NCBI GenBank assembly: GCA_900557255.1
Contig: USSA01000138.1
Location: 1-7,738 of the forward strand
DNA length: 7,738 nt
Direction of reading: 5' to 3'
DNA from: an uncultured Prevotella sp.
Lineage (GTDB): Bacteria; Bacteroidota; Bacteroidia; Bacteroidales; Bacteroidaceae
Shown: positions 1 to 5,686 of the stretch, in pieces
Layout of the letters: each line of letters opens with the position of its first letter
How positions within the stretch are numbered: position 1 is the first letter of the stretch
Notes under the pieces: model-generated
What the model saw: only the letters and a program-made list of their open reading frames with translations
The model's database searches: none
Told to the model about the DNA's origin: nothing
Position numbers and translations under genes: made by a program

Positions 1-6
1 CAGACC

Positions 7-16
7 GTCCGAAAAC
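7..16 (+). repeat. Candidate left terminal inverted repeat of the IS
   Basis: GTCCGAAAAC matches the inverse of positions 2005-2014 in 9 of 10 bases. The match does not extend inwards or outwards, so it is shorter than many IS1182-family ends. It was found by searching the left flank for a partner of the right boundary. Confidence 0.3.
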
Positions 17-150
17 CTTGATTTTCTGCTGTTTATCACTATTTTGAGGGTATATAACGCCCTCTAAGCTAGTCTGGGGACCAGCTCTAAAATTTCGATT
101 TCTAATAAAATTCATAATTGATGTGCCCAAATCGAGCGAAAATAAGTGAT

Positions 151-184
151 AGGAGGTCTATAAATTAAGTTGTGGGGACCTCCT
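151..184 (-). terminator. Hairpin just downstream of the transposase stop
   Basis: AGGAGGTC at 151-158 and GACCTCCT at 177-184 form a perfect 8-bp stem with an 18-base loop, starting 8 bases after the transposase stop codon. The transcript downstream is AT-rich but lacks a real T run, and the loop is long. A weak terminator or a protective 3' hairpin is therefore more likely than a strong intrinsic terminator. Confidence 0.35.
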
Positions 185-192
185 TCTTCCCC

Positions 193-1899
193 TTATGCCA
201 TCTTTGCGAGCAATTGTGGAACGCCAAGCATAGAGATGGCTCTACGCATATTATAGGATAGGCAGATGAGGGCCATTTCGGCCTCCACCTTAACCTTCGT
301 TTTCAATAAAAAATAATACGCCCCTAAGGTTCTCTTCATCGTTCCAAAAGGATGTTCTGAGAGACACATTCTTTGCGCCATCTTCTTCTTGTCTAAATGA
401 AGTTTGTATGTCACAATCTTGTGCTCTTTAACTTCCCGTTTCATCTTCGTCTTAGGAGGTTCCTGGTCTTCCTGATGATTACTGGAGTCAACCTTGTAAT
501 TCTGAGCTTTCATCACGAGAGTATCCTTATTGAAGTCTGCTTCTTTAAATGCAGCTTTAGTACACTTATGCGAGCATTTTTTGCAAGCCAGCTTATTGCA
601 ATAACGGATACGACCATCCTTCTTTAATGACTTCTGACGTAGTATAGACCCCTGCGGGCAATACACTAAATTCTTAGCAGCATCTCTAACAAAGTAGCCC
701 TGCAGCGCAAGCTGTTTGAGTTCCTCGTCAGGCATTTCCTTTATATTACTCGGTGCCGTACATTCGTAGAATTTACGAACACCAATTTGGGGAGAGTCAA
801 GGATGCCAGCATAGGCTGTCGGTATTTTGCCAGCCTTAAGGCAAGTTTCGAGATTCTCGGGATTTTTGCTGTTTAGCATATCATCTGTCACGGTAGCTTC
901 TACATATTCAAACTCTACTTCAGCAACATCATCGCCATCTCGCTGTATTACATTAGGGATGATTCCTGCAGCCAAGGCGTTTGCCATGTCTTTTGGATCT
1001 TGATAACCCTTGTCGGCAACAACTTCTACTATTTCATGTTCCAGATCATTCTTGGCCTCAGTCAGAGTTTCCGTAATTTCGCCATGATCAGTAGGATTGG
1101 TGGTAACATTGTAGGTGGCTATCAGATGACTATCTGCCTCTACGGCTGTCTGTACATTATAGCCAACGTTAAAACCGTCATTGAACTTCATCAACTTAGA
1201 ATCAGGATCTGTGAGCGAAAGTTGTTTCTCTCCACTTTCCTCCAGTTGATCACGATATTCTTTGTAAGTTGCTTGGCGGTCCTGAACATCCTTCAGATTA
1301 TGTACGATCTCATCCTTACCAAACTTACGTTCATCATCAAAGTCGTTCTTGTCCAAATCCTCCAAGTACTGACGCTCATGCGCTTCAAGACGGGCTATAC
1401 GATCATCAAGCTTATTGAGAGTAAAGTTGTTATCCTTTGAATTTACAGCCTTGAACTTACTACCATCAATAGATAAGTAAGAATGGCTGAAGAGTCCAAA
1501 GGAATCCAACTGCTTATTCAATGATTTAAAAACTTTCTTGATAGGCTTCAAATTATCCTTTCGGAAATCAGAAACAGTCCGAAAGTCTGGGGTTACCTTG
1601 CTTAAAAGCCACATAACCTCAATATTGACAACGCACGCTTTGGCCAACTTTCGAGAAGAACGAATAGAATTGAAATAACCATAAATGAGTAGTTTCAATA
1701 TGTCTGAAGGGTCATATGAAGGTCGTCCACCATTTCCAGGAGCCTCACGTTTAGTATGATTGAAGCCGAGTTCTTCTAAATCCTGGCTATCTACAAACGC
1801 ATCAATGTAGCGAACAGGATTATCCTGCTCGATGTACTCATCCAGGCAAGCCGGAAATAGCACGTATTGTCTTCTATCTTCACCTTTAATGTACCTCAT
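193..1899 (-). CDS. IS1182-family transposase, 568 aa, intact
   Basis: This is a DDE transposase that cuts and joins the ends of its own insertion sequence. The N-terminus (IKGEDRRQYVLFP) and the following GGRPSYDP segment are typical of the DUF772-type N-terminal domain of IS1182/IS5-like transposases. The likely catalytic residues, counted from the chosen start, are D145 in SIDGSKF, D296 in VVADKGY and E515 in SEHPFGTMKR. A cysteine-rich patch (C414, C434, C439, C442, C446) precedes the C-terminal catalytic part and could bind zinc. An acidic, charged insert around residues 155-230 is probably coiled coil. The frame is open upstream to 1953, but the promoter at 1923-1954 lies inside that extension, so ATG at 1899 is the start. 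Length and motifs are intact, so the element may still be active. Confidence 0.93.
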   Translation of the reverse strand: MRYIKGEDRRQYVLFPACLDEYIEQDNPVRYIDAFVDSQDLEELGFNHTKREAPGNGGRPSYDPSDILKLLIYGYFNSIRSSRKLAKACVVNIEVMWLLSKVTPDFRTVSDFRKDNLKPIKKVFKSLNKQLDSFGLFSHSYLSIDGSKFKAVNSKDNNFTLNKLDDRIARLEAHERQYLEDLDKNDFDDERKFGKDEIVHNLKDVQDRQATYKEYRDQLEESGEKQLSLTDPDSKLMKFNDGFNVGYNVQTAVEADSHLIATYNVTTNPTDHGEITETLTEAKNDLEHEIVEVVADKGYQDPKDMANALAAGIIPNVIQRDGDDVAEVEFEYVEATVTDDMLNSKNPENLETCLKAGKIPTAYAGILDSPQIGVRKFYECTAPSNIKEMPDEELKQLALQGYFVRDAAKNLVYCPQGSILRQKSLKKDGRIRYCNKLACKKCSHKCTKAAFKEADFNKDTLVMKAQNYKVDSSNHQEDQEPPKTKMKREVKEHKIVTYKLHLDKKKMAQRMCLSEHPFGTMKRTLGAYYFLLKTKVKVEAEMALICLSYNMRRAISMLGVPQLLAKMA

Positions 1900-1922
1900 A
1901 AGCGATAAGTATTTGATAGTTA

Positions 1923-1954
1923 CAAAGTTACGAAAATATTTCGAGAAAACCAAA
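1923..1954 (-). promoter_or_regulatory. Bacteroidota promoter of the transposase
   Basis: Read on the minus strand, TTTG (1954-1951) is followed after exactly 20 bases by TAACTTTG (1930-1923), which matches the TTTG/TAnnTTTG consensus. The predicted transcript starts near 1919, giving a leader of about 20 bases before ATG 1899. The spacer contains the palindrome CGAAA-ATA-TTTCG (1931-1943). A second TATCTTTG box (1958-1951) overlaps the -33 element. Confidence 0.75.
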
Positions 1955-2004
1955 GATAAAGTGTTAACAATATCGAATATTAGGAGACATTTTGGCTGCT
2001 ATGA

Positions 2005-2014
2005 GTTTTCAGAC
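2005..2014 (-). repeat. Candidate right terminal inverted repeat of the IS
   Basis: On the minus strand this reads GTCTGAAAAC, matching GTCCGAAAAC at 7-16 with one difference. It supplies the TGA that closes the broken SusC-like frame, as expected if the insertion sequence begins here. Confidence 0.3.
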
Positions 2015-2101
2015 AATCTCCCCATAAGGCATGAGGATAGCCATCACGAGCAGCAGCATCGTGACGAGCCGATTCGATTTGTGTACTTGTTTCTGTTTCA
2101 T
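2009..2101 (-). pseudogene. SusC-like signal peptide fragment cut by the IS
   Basis: A 30-codon frame starts MKQKQVHKSNRLVTMLLL and continues VMAILMPYGEIV before a TGA. It has a basic N-terminus, a hydrophobic core of leucine, valine and methionine, and a run towards a cleavage region. This is the form of the export signal at the start of SusC-type TonB-dependent receptors in Prevotella and Bacteroides. The frame ends at the point proposed as the insertion-sequence end, so only about 2015-2101 is original sequence. The AT-rich leader of about 65 bases and the TATCTTTG box upstream fit an expressed receptor gene. The mature receptor would continue left of position 1. The alternatives are a genuine short peptide or a truncated lipoprotein or other exported protein; SusC is inferred from style only. 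Confidence 0.55.
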
Positions 2102-2168
2102 ACTCTATATTTTAATTAAATGATTAATGTCAATATTTTATCTTATATATCTGCTTACCAATTTATCG

Positions 2169-2176
2169 CAAAGATA
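2169..2176 (-). promoter_or_regulatory. -7 box upstream of the SusC-like fragment
   Basis: The minus strand reads TATCTTTG, a full match to TAnnTTTG. No TTTG lies 19-21 bases upstream, so the -33 element is weak or the promoter depends on an activator. The predicted start near 2165 leaves a leader of about 64 AT-rich bases before ATG 2101. A hairpin with arms ATGATGG (2191-2197) and CCATCAT (2209-2215) lies just upstream of the box. Confidence 0.45.
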
Positions 2177-2188
2177 AGGAGTTATCCT

Positions 2189-2326
2189 CTATGATGGGAT
2201 AGGCTTCGCCATCATGCCCATTGGATCATCAGAACGAAGATCATTCCTGGAAACATAAGAGGCTTGCCTGTATGATGAACAGGTATGCCGAACAGCAGTC
2301 TGGCATGGCTCCAATCTAGCAATCAT
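2189..2326 (-). CDS. Doubtful 45-aa frame or structured RNA
   Basis: The minus strand has an ATG only four bases after a TATATTTG box, followed by 45 codons (MIARLEPCQTAVRHT at the start, MGMMAKPIPS at the end). I do not recognise the peptide. It has no hydrophobic segment and no domain motif, and a frame of this length arises easily by chance. The same DNA holds several short inverted repeats: ATGATGG/CCATCAT, CCTGT/ACAGG and ATGCC/GGCAT. A small structured transcript is therefore an equal or better explanation. If it is translated, its message would have essentially no leader. Confidence 0.18.
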   Translation of the reverse strand: MIARLEPCQTAVRHTCSSYRQASYVSRNDLRSDDPMGMMAKPIPS

Positions 2327-2330
2327 GCTG

Positions 2331-2338
2331 CAAATATA
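2331..2338 (-). promoter_or_regulatory. TATATTTG box next to the phased repeats
   Basis: The minus strand reads TATATTTG, a full -7 match. No clear -33 TTTG lies at the right distance. The box is followed upstream by a 21-22 bp phased repeat cluster, the same order seen at the ATPase promoter (4320-4448). Confidence 0.4.
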
Positions 2339-2356
2339 CAAAAAATATTTGGAAAA

Positions 2357-2460
2357 AGGTGTCGCATTCCCCTGCCTAGGTGTCGCATTGCTATCATTTA
2401 GGTGTCGCATTGGTGGGGGAATGCGACAACTAAAAGGGATTTTTTCGATAAAAATGTCGC
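2357..2460. repeat. Phased AGGTGTCGCATT repeats with an inverted copy
   Basis: AGGTGTCGCATT occurs exactly at 2357-2368, 2378-2389 and 2400-2411, with start-to-start spacings of 21 and 22 bases. An inverted copy, AATGCGACA, follows at 2420-2428, and a partial direct copy, TGTCGC, at 2455-2460. The inverse match extends to the neighbouring G run, so the first and inverted copies can pair. The spacing of two helical turns puts the sites on one DNA face, which fits protein binding. No CRISPR-like spacer length or cas gene is present. Confidence 0.7.
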
Positions 2461-2779
2461 TTCTCTCTGGTGTTTTACATAAATTAGCAATTTAGGCTTC
2501 CTGTCATCCGGAGCAGCATTTGTAGCCGGATAGTCACTCTTTTCCGTCTCTCAGAGCCTCCCGAAAGTCCATTTTGCGTAATGCCAACAATAAGAAAAAA
2601 GGGGCAGCATGTTCGTTATGCTGTCCCTATATGTAACATTTGTTAGCCTGTTTTGATTTAATCTTCCGCATTCTTTCGAAAGATAGAATTGTAAAGATTA
2701 TGTATCTTTTTGGGTGTTTATATACGCCTCCAAGAATACAGCTTTTATCCAAAAGTCAAGGCAAACAATGGCTGGCTGC
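2429..2779. other. Gene-free stretch between repeats and ATPase unit
   Basis: No convincing gene is visible. The minus strand is open for about 50 codons from roughly 2553 to a stop at 2398-2400, but without a start codon. Visible elements are a terminator (2595-2627), a short inverted repeat ATCCGG/CCGGAT (2506-2511 and 2526-2531), and the 12-base palindrome TCTTTCGAAAGA (2672-2683). The stretch may be decayed mobile DNA. Confidence 0.5.
2595..2627 (-). terminator. Intrinsic terminator, minus strand
   Basis: On the minus strand GGGACAGCAT, a 7-base loop and ATGCTGCCCC form a 10-bp stem with one G-T pair, followed immediately by six T and further T-rich sequence. It would end transcripts coming from the ATPase gene, about 240 bases past that stop codon. 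It sits where the ATPase unit could be taken to end. Confidence 0.75.
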
Positions 2780-2840
2780 AAGTCCGTTAGGCGTTATGGA
2801 GAAACGCCTAGCGGACTTACAAACCAGTATTACGGACTTA
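2780..2840. repeat. Long hairpin plus a phased CGGACTTA copy
   Basis: AAGTCCGTTAGGCGTT (2780-2795) and AACGCCTAGCGGACTT (2803-2818) are inverse in 15 of 16 positions, and the odd pair can be G-U in RNA on one strand. The loop is 7 bases. CGGACTTA recurs at 2812-2819 and 2833-2840, 21 bases apart. The structure lies in the 3' region of the ATPase transcript. No T run follows, so it does not look like a terminator. Confidence 0.7.
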
Positions 2841-2857
2841 TGACACAGCACCATTTG

Positions 2858-2877
2858 TTTATACGAATTTATACGAA
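2858..2877. repeat. Tandem TTTATACGAA, two copies
   Basis: Two exact 10-base copies lie head to tail, and the second carries the stop codon of the ATPase gene. This may be a slippage product. It does not change the protein, because the stop is in the first copy met by the ribosome. Confidence 0.6.
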
Positions 2878-4290
2878 CAGGTCATCCATTGTGATTTGTA
2901 CTTGAGCCAAGGCTGCATACTGGGTAAGGCGCACGCCAAAAGTAGTAATCATCGTTGGGATAATGCCACTTTTTATCCCTGTTTCTGCCACGAAATCAGC
3001 CATACGATTACGAATGCGCATATCCTCCTCCTTAGTGATCGTGTAAGGCATCTGCGAATACTTGATTTCGCATAGATTTACGAGATTATCGGCACGTTCT
3101 ATCAGTAAGTCGATTTGTGCAGCTGGCTTTGAAACCTTACTTCGCCAAGAATAATACTCGGTATGGATTTGGTCTATCCCCAAGAAATGCTTGATTTGAG
3201 GAATATGCAACATGCAAACTCGCTCAAAAGCCAAGCCATACCAAGTATTTTGACGAGGTTTTCCCATCAAGTGAGTCCAATATTCCGTGTCCGTCGTACC
3301 AGGATGGCAAAACGTCATATAAAATAATGTATAGAGGTCGGTGAGCTGAAAGATTTGATCTTTCTGCTTTATCTTCTTATCCCTGGTATTATATCCTCTT
3401 ACGAAATCGCAATTTATCAATTCACTAAGAACCTTTGTCAAGGTTCCACCCGATTTCAGCTTCAATTTCTCCATGATTTCCTTTCGGGTCATACCTTGTC
3501 TGCATGAGGCAAGTACCTCTATGACACGCATATAGGACTCAGAATTTCTAAACAAGGAAGAATATAGTCTTCCATATTCTCGCTTCAGTTCAGCATGGGA
3601 TGAGAAAAACAATCTGTCGACATTCCCTTCCACACCTTGCTTTTTATCCAACAAACTGAGATAATAAGGCACCCCACCAAGGATGCTATATATCTGAAGG
3701 ATAGAAATGCGAGTCCATGAGAATCCATAAGCTTGCAGCATCAGTTCCGTCTCACAAAGAGTAAAAGGAGCAAGATACATCTCGTGCGTTATCCTATTAT
3801 GAAGCCCACCATGACTATCTATCAGATTGGCTATCATCCACGACGTGGCACTGCCACAAACGATCAGCATGATTTCACTTTGGTAAGCTGCCCATCCGTT
3901 CCAAAAGTGCTCAAAAGCCTGTTGGAAACCAGATTTCGGCGTATCCAAGCACGATAGTTCATCGATAAAAACAACAAGTCGTTCTCTTTTCATTTTTGCC
4001 TTTAACAACTGTTTTAATGCCTCAAAAGCCTCTGTCCAATTCGTAGGAATAGGCTGTTTGGAATCTCCATATTCCCTCAGCGCAAACCCGAAATTAGAGA
4101 GTTGCGCCTCAGCTGGTGCCTCTATAGACCCAGACATATCAAAGGCAAACTTATCACGGAAGAGATTTCTCACAAGATAAGTCTTGCCGATACGACGCCT
4201 GCCATATACAGCCACAAACTCAGCTTTGCCAGAATGATAATATTCTGTCAACAGCTCGATTTCTTTCTTTCGTCCGATAATTTGCTCCAT
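2869..4290 (-). CDS. Archaeal-type ATPase with PD-(D/E)XK domain, 473 aa
   Basis: The protein has three parts. First is a P-loop ATPase of the archaeal ATPase (SSO1545-like, AAA/STAND-related) group, with Walker A GRRRIGKT at residues 30-37, Walker B VVFIDE at 106-111 and a sensor-like strand MLIVCGSATS at 141-150. Next is a winged helix at about 257-300 (MTRKEIMEKLKL...). Last is a C-terminal PD-(D/E)XK nuclease-like domain (DUF234 type) with E356, D394 in QIDLLI and E408-x-K410 in CEIKYS. All key residues are present. The frame is open up to 4365, but the promoter lies inside that extension, so ATG 4290 is chosen. Such genes are multi-copy and scattered in Bacteroidota, and a link to mobile DNA has been suspected; the physiological role is unknown. 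It stands alone, divergent from the acyltransferase, behind a palindrome array. Confidence 0.88.
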   Translation of the reverse strand: MEQIIGRKKEIELLTEYYHSGKAEFVAVYGRRRIGKTYLVRNLFRDKFAFDMSGSIEAPAEAQLSNFGFALREYGDSKQPIPTNWTEAFEALKQLLKAKMKRERLVVFIDELSCLDTPKSGFQQAFEHFWNGWAAYQSEIMLIVCGSATSWMIANLIDSHGGLHNRITHEMYLAPFTLCETELMLQAYGFSWTRISILQIYSILGGVPYYLSLLDKKQGVEGNVDRLFFSSHAELKREYGRLYSSLFRNSESYMRVIEVLASCRQGMTRKEIMEKLKLKSGGTLTKVLSELINCDFVRGYNTRDKKIKQKDQIFQLTDLYTLFYMTFCHPGTTDTEYWTHLMGKPRQNTWYGLAFERVCMLHIPQIKHFLGIDQIHTEYYSWRSKVSKPAAQIDLLIERADNLVNLCEIKYSQMPYTITKEEDMRIRNRMADFVAETGIKSGIIPTMITTFGVRLTQYAALAQVQITMDDLFV

Positions 4291-4319
4291 ACCTTTTAAA
4301 TCTAACTTTAATGATGGTG

Positions 4320-4351
4320 CAAATATAAGATAATTATCCGAGAAAAACAAG
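4320..4351 (-). promoter_or_regulatory. Promoter of the ATPase gene
   Basis: On the minus strand CTTG (4351-4348, one mismatch to TTTG) is followed after 20 bases by a perfect TATATTTG (4327-4320). The predicted start near 4316 gives a leader of about 26 bases to ATG 4290. The first palindrome starts only about five bases upstream of the -33 element, so a protein bound there could repress or activate. Confidence 0.65.
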
Positions 4352-4355
4352 GATT

Positions 4356-4448
4356 CTATAGCCAAATCGATGAATTTTAACTCGATTTGGCTAAAAAATA
4401 GGTCATACTATAGCCAAATCGAGCATTTTCCCTTCGATTTGGCTATAG
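4356..4448. repeat. Two tandem palindromes, TAGCCAAATCGA half-sites
   Basis: The arm CTATAGCCAAATCGA occurs at 4356-4370 and 4408-4422, 52 bases apart. Inverse arms follow each after exactly 11 bases: TCGATTTGGCTA at 4382-4393 (12-bp stem) and TCGATTTGGCTATAG at 4434-4448 (perfect 15-bp stem). Half-sites within each palindrome start 21 bases apart. The loops differ but both contain ATTTT. Four perfect half-sites with conserved spacing indicate selection or recent duplication, and suit binding by a dimer or recognition by a transposition or repair enzyme. Confidence 0.9.
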
Positions 4449-4477
4449 AATGCCTTGTAGATTGCTATTATCCCCCT

Positions 4478-4505
4478 GGGCTAAGAGCTTTTGAGCTTTC
4501 AGCCC
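4478..4505. other. Nested hairpin in the divergent intergenic region
   Basis: GGGCT at 4478-4482 and AGCCC at 4501-4505 enclose two AGCT blocks around a TTTG loop, giving a 12-step stem with one mismatch and one G-T step. It lies between the palindromes and the acyltransferase promoter. No T run follows on either strand. Its role is unknown. Confidence 0.4.
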
Positions 4506-4576
4506 GTGCCGTACAGTTCTTTAAGACTTACACAGACAAGATTTTGAGAATCTGGGGGAATTTTAGGCAAAAAGAT

Positions 4577-4607
4577 TTTGAGGAAAAGAATATTTTATGT
4601 ATATTTG
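4577..4607 (+). promoter_or_regulatory. Promoter of the acyltransferase gene
   Basis: TTTG (4577-4580), 19 bases, then TATATTTG (4600-4607): both elements match the Bacteroidota consensus exactly. The expected start near 4612 leaves a leader of about 42 bases before ATG 4654. Confidence 0.75.
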
Positions 4608-4653
4608 CCCCCAATTGTAACATCAACAAGTAAAGATTTTGAATATATTCATT

Positions 4654-5634
4654 ATGAAACAAAGGAATACAGACATCGACTGGATAAGAGCCATCCTCAT
4701 TATTCTCATGATATTGATTCATATCGTGAGCTTCGGCAACGCATACCCCCATCTCAAGGCAGGCATTCTCTCGTTCATGATGCCTACCTTCCTCATCATC
4801 ACGGGCTATCTCGTGAATATTGAGAAAAGCCCAAAGGAGATGGAAAGGTACCTGATGTGTCTCGCTTTGCCTTACGTCATCATGGTAACCGGTTTCTCTG
4901 TCCTCTCCTATTTCATGCCGGTGAGAGATGGCATCACGGAACTGTCACTCTCTCAGATTTGCGAGAAGATATTCGTTACGTCCATCGGTCCCTATTGGTT
5001 CATCCAGACCATGATTATCTGCGGCATTCTCTATTACGTCAGTTTCAAGGGAGCAACCTGGGGAACCCTCAGACAGGGAAAAACGACGATGAGCACCACC
5101 TCAAGCCTCTTTATCTTCGCCACCCTACTCCTGCTCCTGTCCAAGACACCCGCTCTTTCGCCCAGTGCCGCCACCTATTATTTCATCGGAGTGGTGCTCA
5201 GACAATGCCATATCGGCTTTGACAGAATTTTCCGTCCTTCACCGGTTGCCCTGCTGCTCTGGATCAACTTGCTGGGCTTAGAAGAATGGTACGACTGGGG
5301 CACGCTCGCCATCGTCTTCTCCTGCTGGTGCTGCATTTCATCCCTGATGTGGATACACAGCCTCATCAAACGCCTACAGAATAATGCCAGCGTCCGAAAG
5401 ACAGAAGACACCTTATTATATATAGGCCGCAACACGCTGCCCATCTACCTCTTCCACCCCATCTTTACGATGGCAGCCAAGTTCTATCATCCCCTCTTTA
5501 GTTGGGACAGGAGCGAAATCTGTTTTGCCCTCGTTACCATCTTCATCGCCATTGCCGGAAGCATCGGCATCGCCAAGATGATGGAGAAGACCCATCTGGC
5601 TTATCTCTTCGGAAAAGGAAAGATGCTGAGATAA
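4654..5634 (+). CDS. Acyltransferase 3 family membrane protein, 326 aa
   Basis: This is an integral membrane acyltransferase of the Acyl_transf_3 (OafA/WecH-like) family. Such enzymes move acetyl or similar groups onto surface sugars; the actual substrate cannot be read from the sequence. The N-terminus has the family pattern RNTDIDWIRAI followed by a membrane helix and the conserved histidine in LMILIHIVSFG (H22). MPTFLIITGYLV forms the second helix, and YIGRNTLPIYLFHPIF is the typical C-terminal signature. About ten membrane helices can be made out, and the length is normal for the family. A TTG at 4639 in frame could add five residues, but ATG 4654 fits family N-termini. Codons ending in C are common, unlike in the ATPase gene. 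gtrA follows after 52 bases with its own promoter. Confidence 0.88.
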   Translation: MKQRNTDIDWIRAILIILMILIHIVSFGNAYPHLKAGILSFMMPTFLIITGYLVNIEKSPKEMERYLMCLALPYVIMVTGFSVLSYFMPVRDGITELSLSQICEKIFVTSIGPYWFIQTMIICGILYYVSFKGATWGTLRQGKTTMSTTSSLFIFATLLLLLSKTPALSPSAATYYFIGVVLRQCHIGFDRIFRPSPVALLLWINLLGLEEWYDWGTLAIVFSCWCCISSLMWIHSLIKRLQNNASVRKTEDTLLYIGRNTLPIYLFHPIFTMAAKFYHPLFSWDRSEICFALVTIFIAIAGSIGIAKMMEKTHLAYLFGKGKMLR

Positions 5635-5650
5635 ATAATACCAGGATATA

Positions 5651-5682
5651 TTTGGTAATTTGGAGATTTTGAAGTACTTTTG
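5651..5682 (+). promoter_or_regulatory. Promoter of gtrA
   Basis: TTTG (5651-5654), 20 bases, then TACTTTTG (5675-5682): full consensus. ATG 5687 begins only four bases later, so a message from this promoter would be leaderless for that start, or have a leader of about 27 bases for ATG 5714. The -33 TTTG is also the end of a TATATTTG box (5647-5654). Confidence 0.7.
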
Positions 5683-5686
5683 CAAC

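Larger units (their letters stand above)
7..2014 (-). mobile_element. IS1182-family insertion sequence, approximate bounds
   Basis: The element is defined by an intact IS1182-type transposase on the minus strand. The right boundary is placed where a SusC-like signal-peptide frame breaks off, at about 2014. The ends offered here are a 10-base imperfect inverted repeat: GTCCGAAAAC at 7-16 and the inverse of GTCTGAAAAC at 2005-2014, with one mismatch. The resulting size, about 2.0 kb, is slightly above the usual size of this family. No target duplication can be confirmed, because only six bases lie left of the proposed end and they do not match the right flank. The presence of the element is near certain; the exact bounds are not. 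Confidence 0.55.

Noticed and set aside
1..115. Minus-strand frame from ATG 115 to the window edge
   Set aside because: 38 codons without a stop is expected by chance, there is no full promoter match, and the proposed IS end lies within it.
1000..1440. Long plus-strand frame of 146 codons
   Set aside because: It is the antisense shadow of the transposase gene and has no features of its own.
2357..2428. Three direct repeats considered as a tiny CRISPR array
   Set aside because: Repeats are only 12 bases with gaps of 9-10 bases, one copy is inverted, and there is no cas gene.
2398..2553. Minus-strand open stretch of about 50 codons across the repeat cluster
   Set aside because: It has no start codon, runs through the repeats, and shows no recognisable motif.
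2640..2905. Two overlapping plus-strand frames of 63-67 codons
   Set aside because: They cross the palindrome and the hairpin and run into the ATPase gene on the other strand. They have no promoter match and no protein-like features.
4291..4365. N-terminal extension of the ATPase to 4365
   Set aside because: The promoter (4320-4351) lies inside it, and the family N-terminus begins at MEQIIGRKKEIELL.
2757..4457. CAAGGCA (2757-2763) and TGCCTTG (4451-4457) as terminal repeats of an ATPase element
   Set aside because: Only 7 bases, found after searching many placements, with no target duplication visible; kept as a note only.
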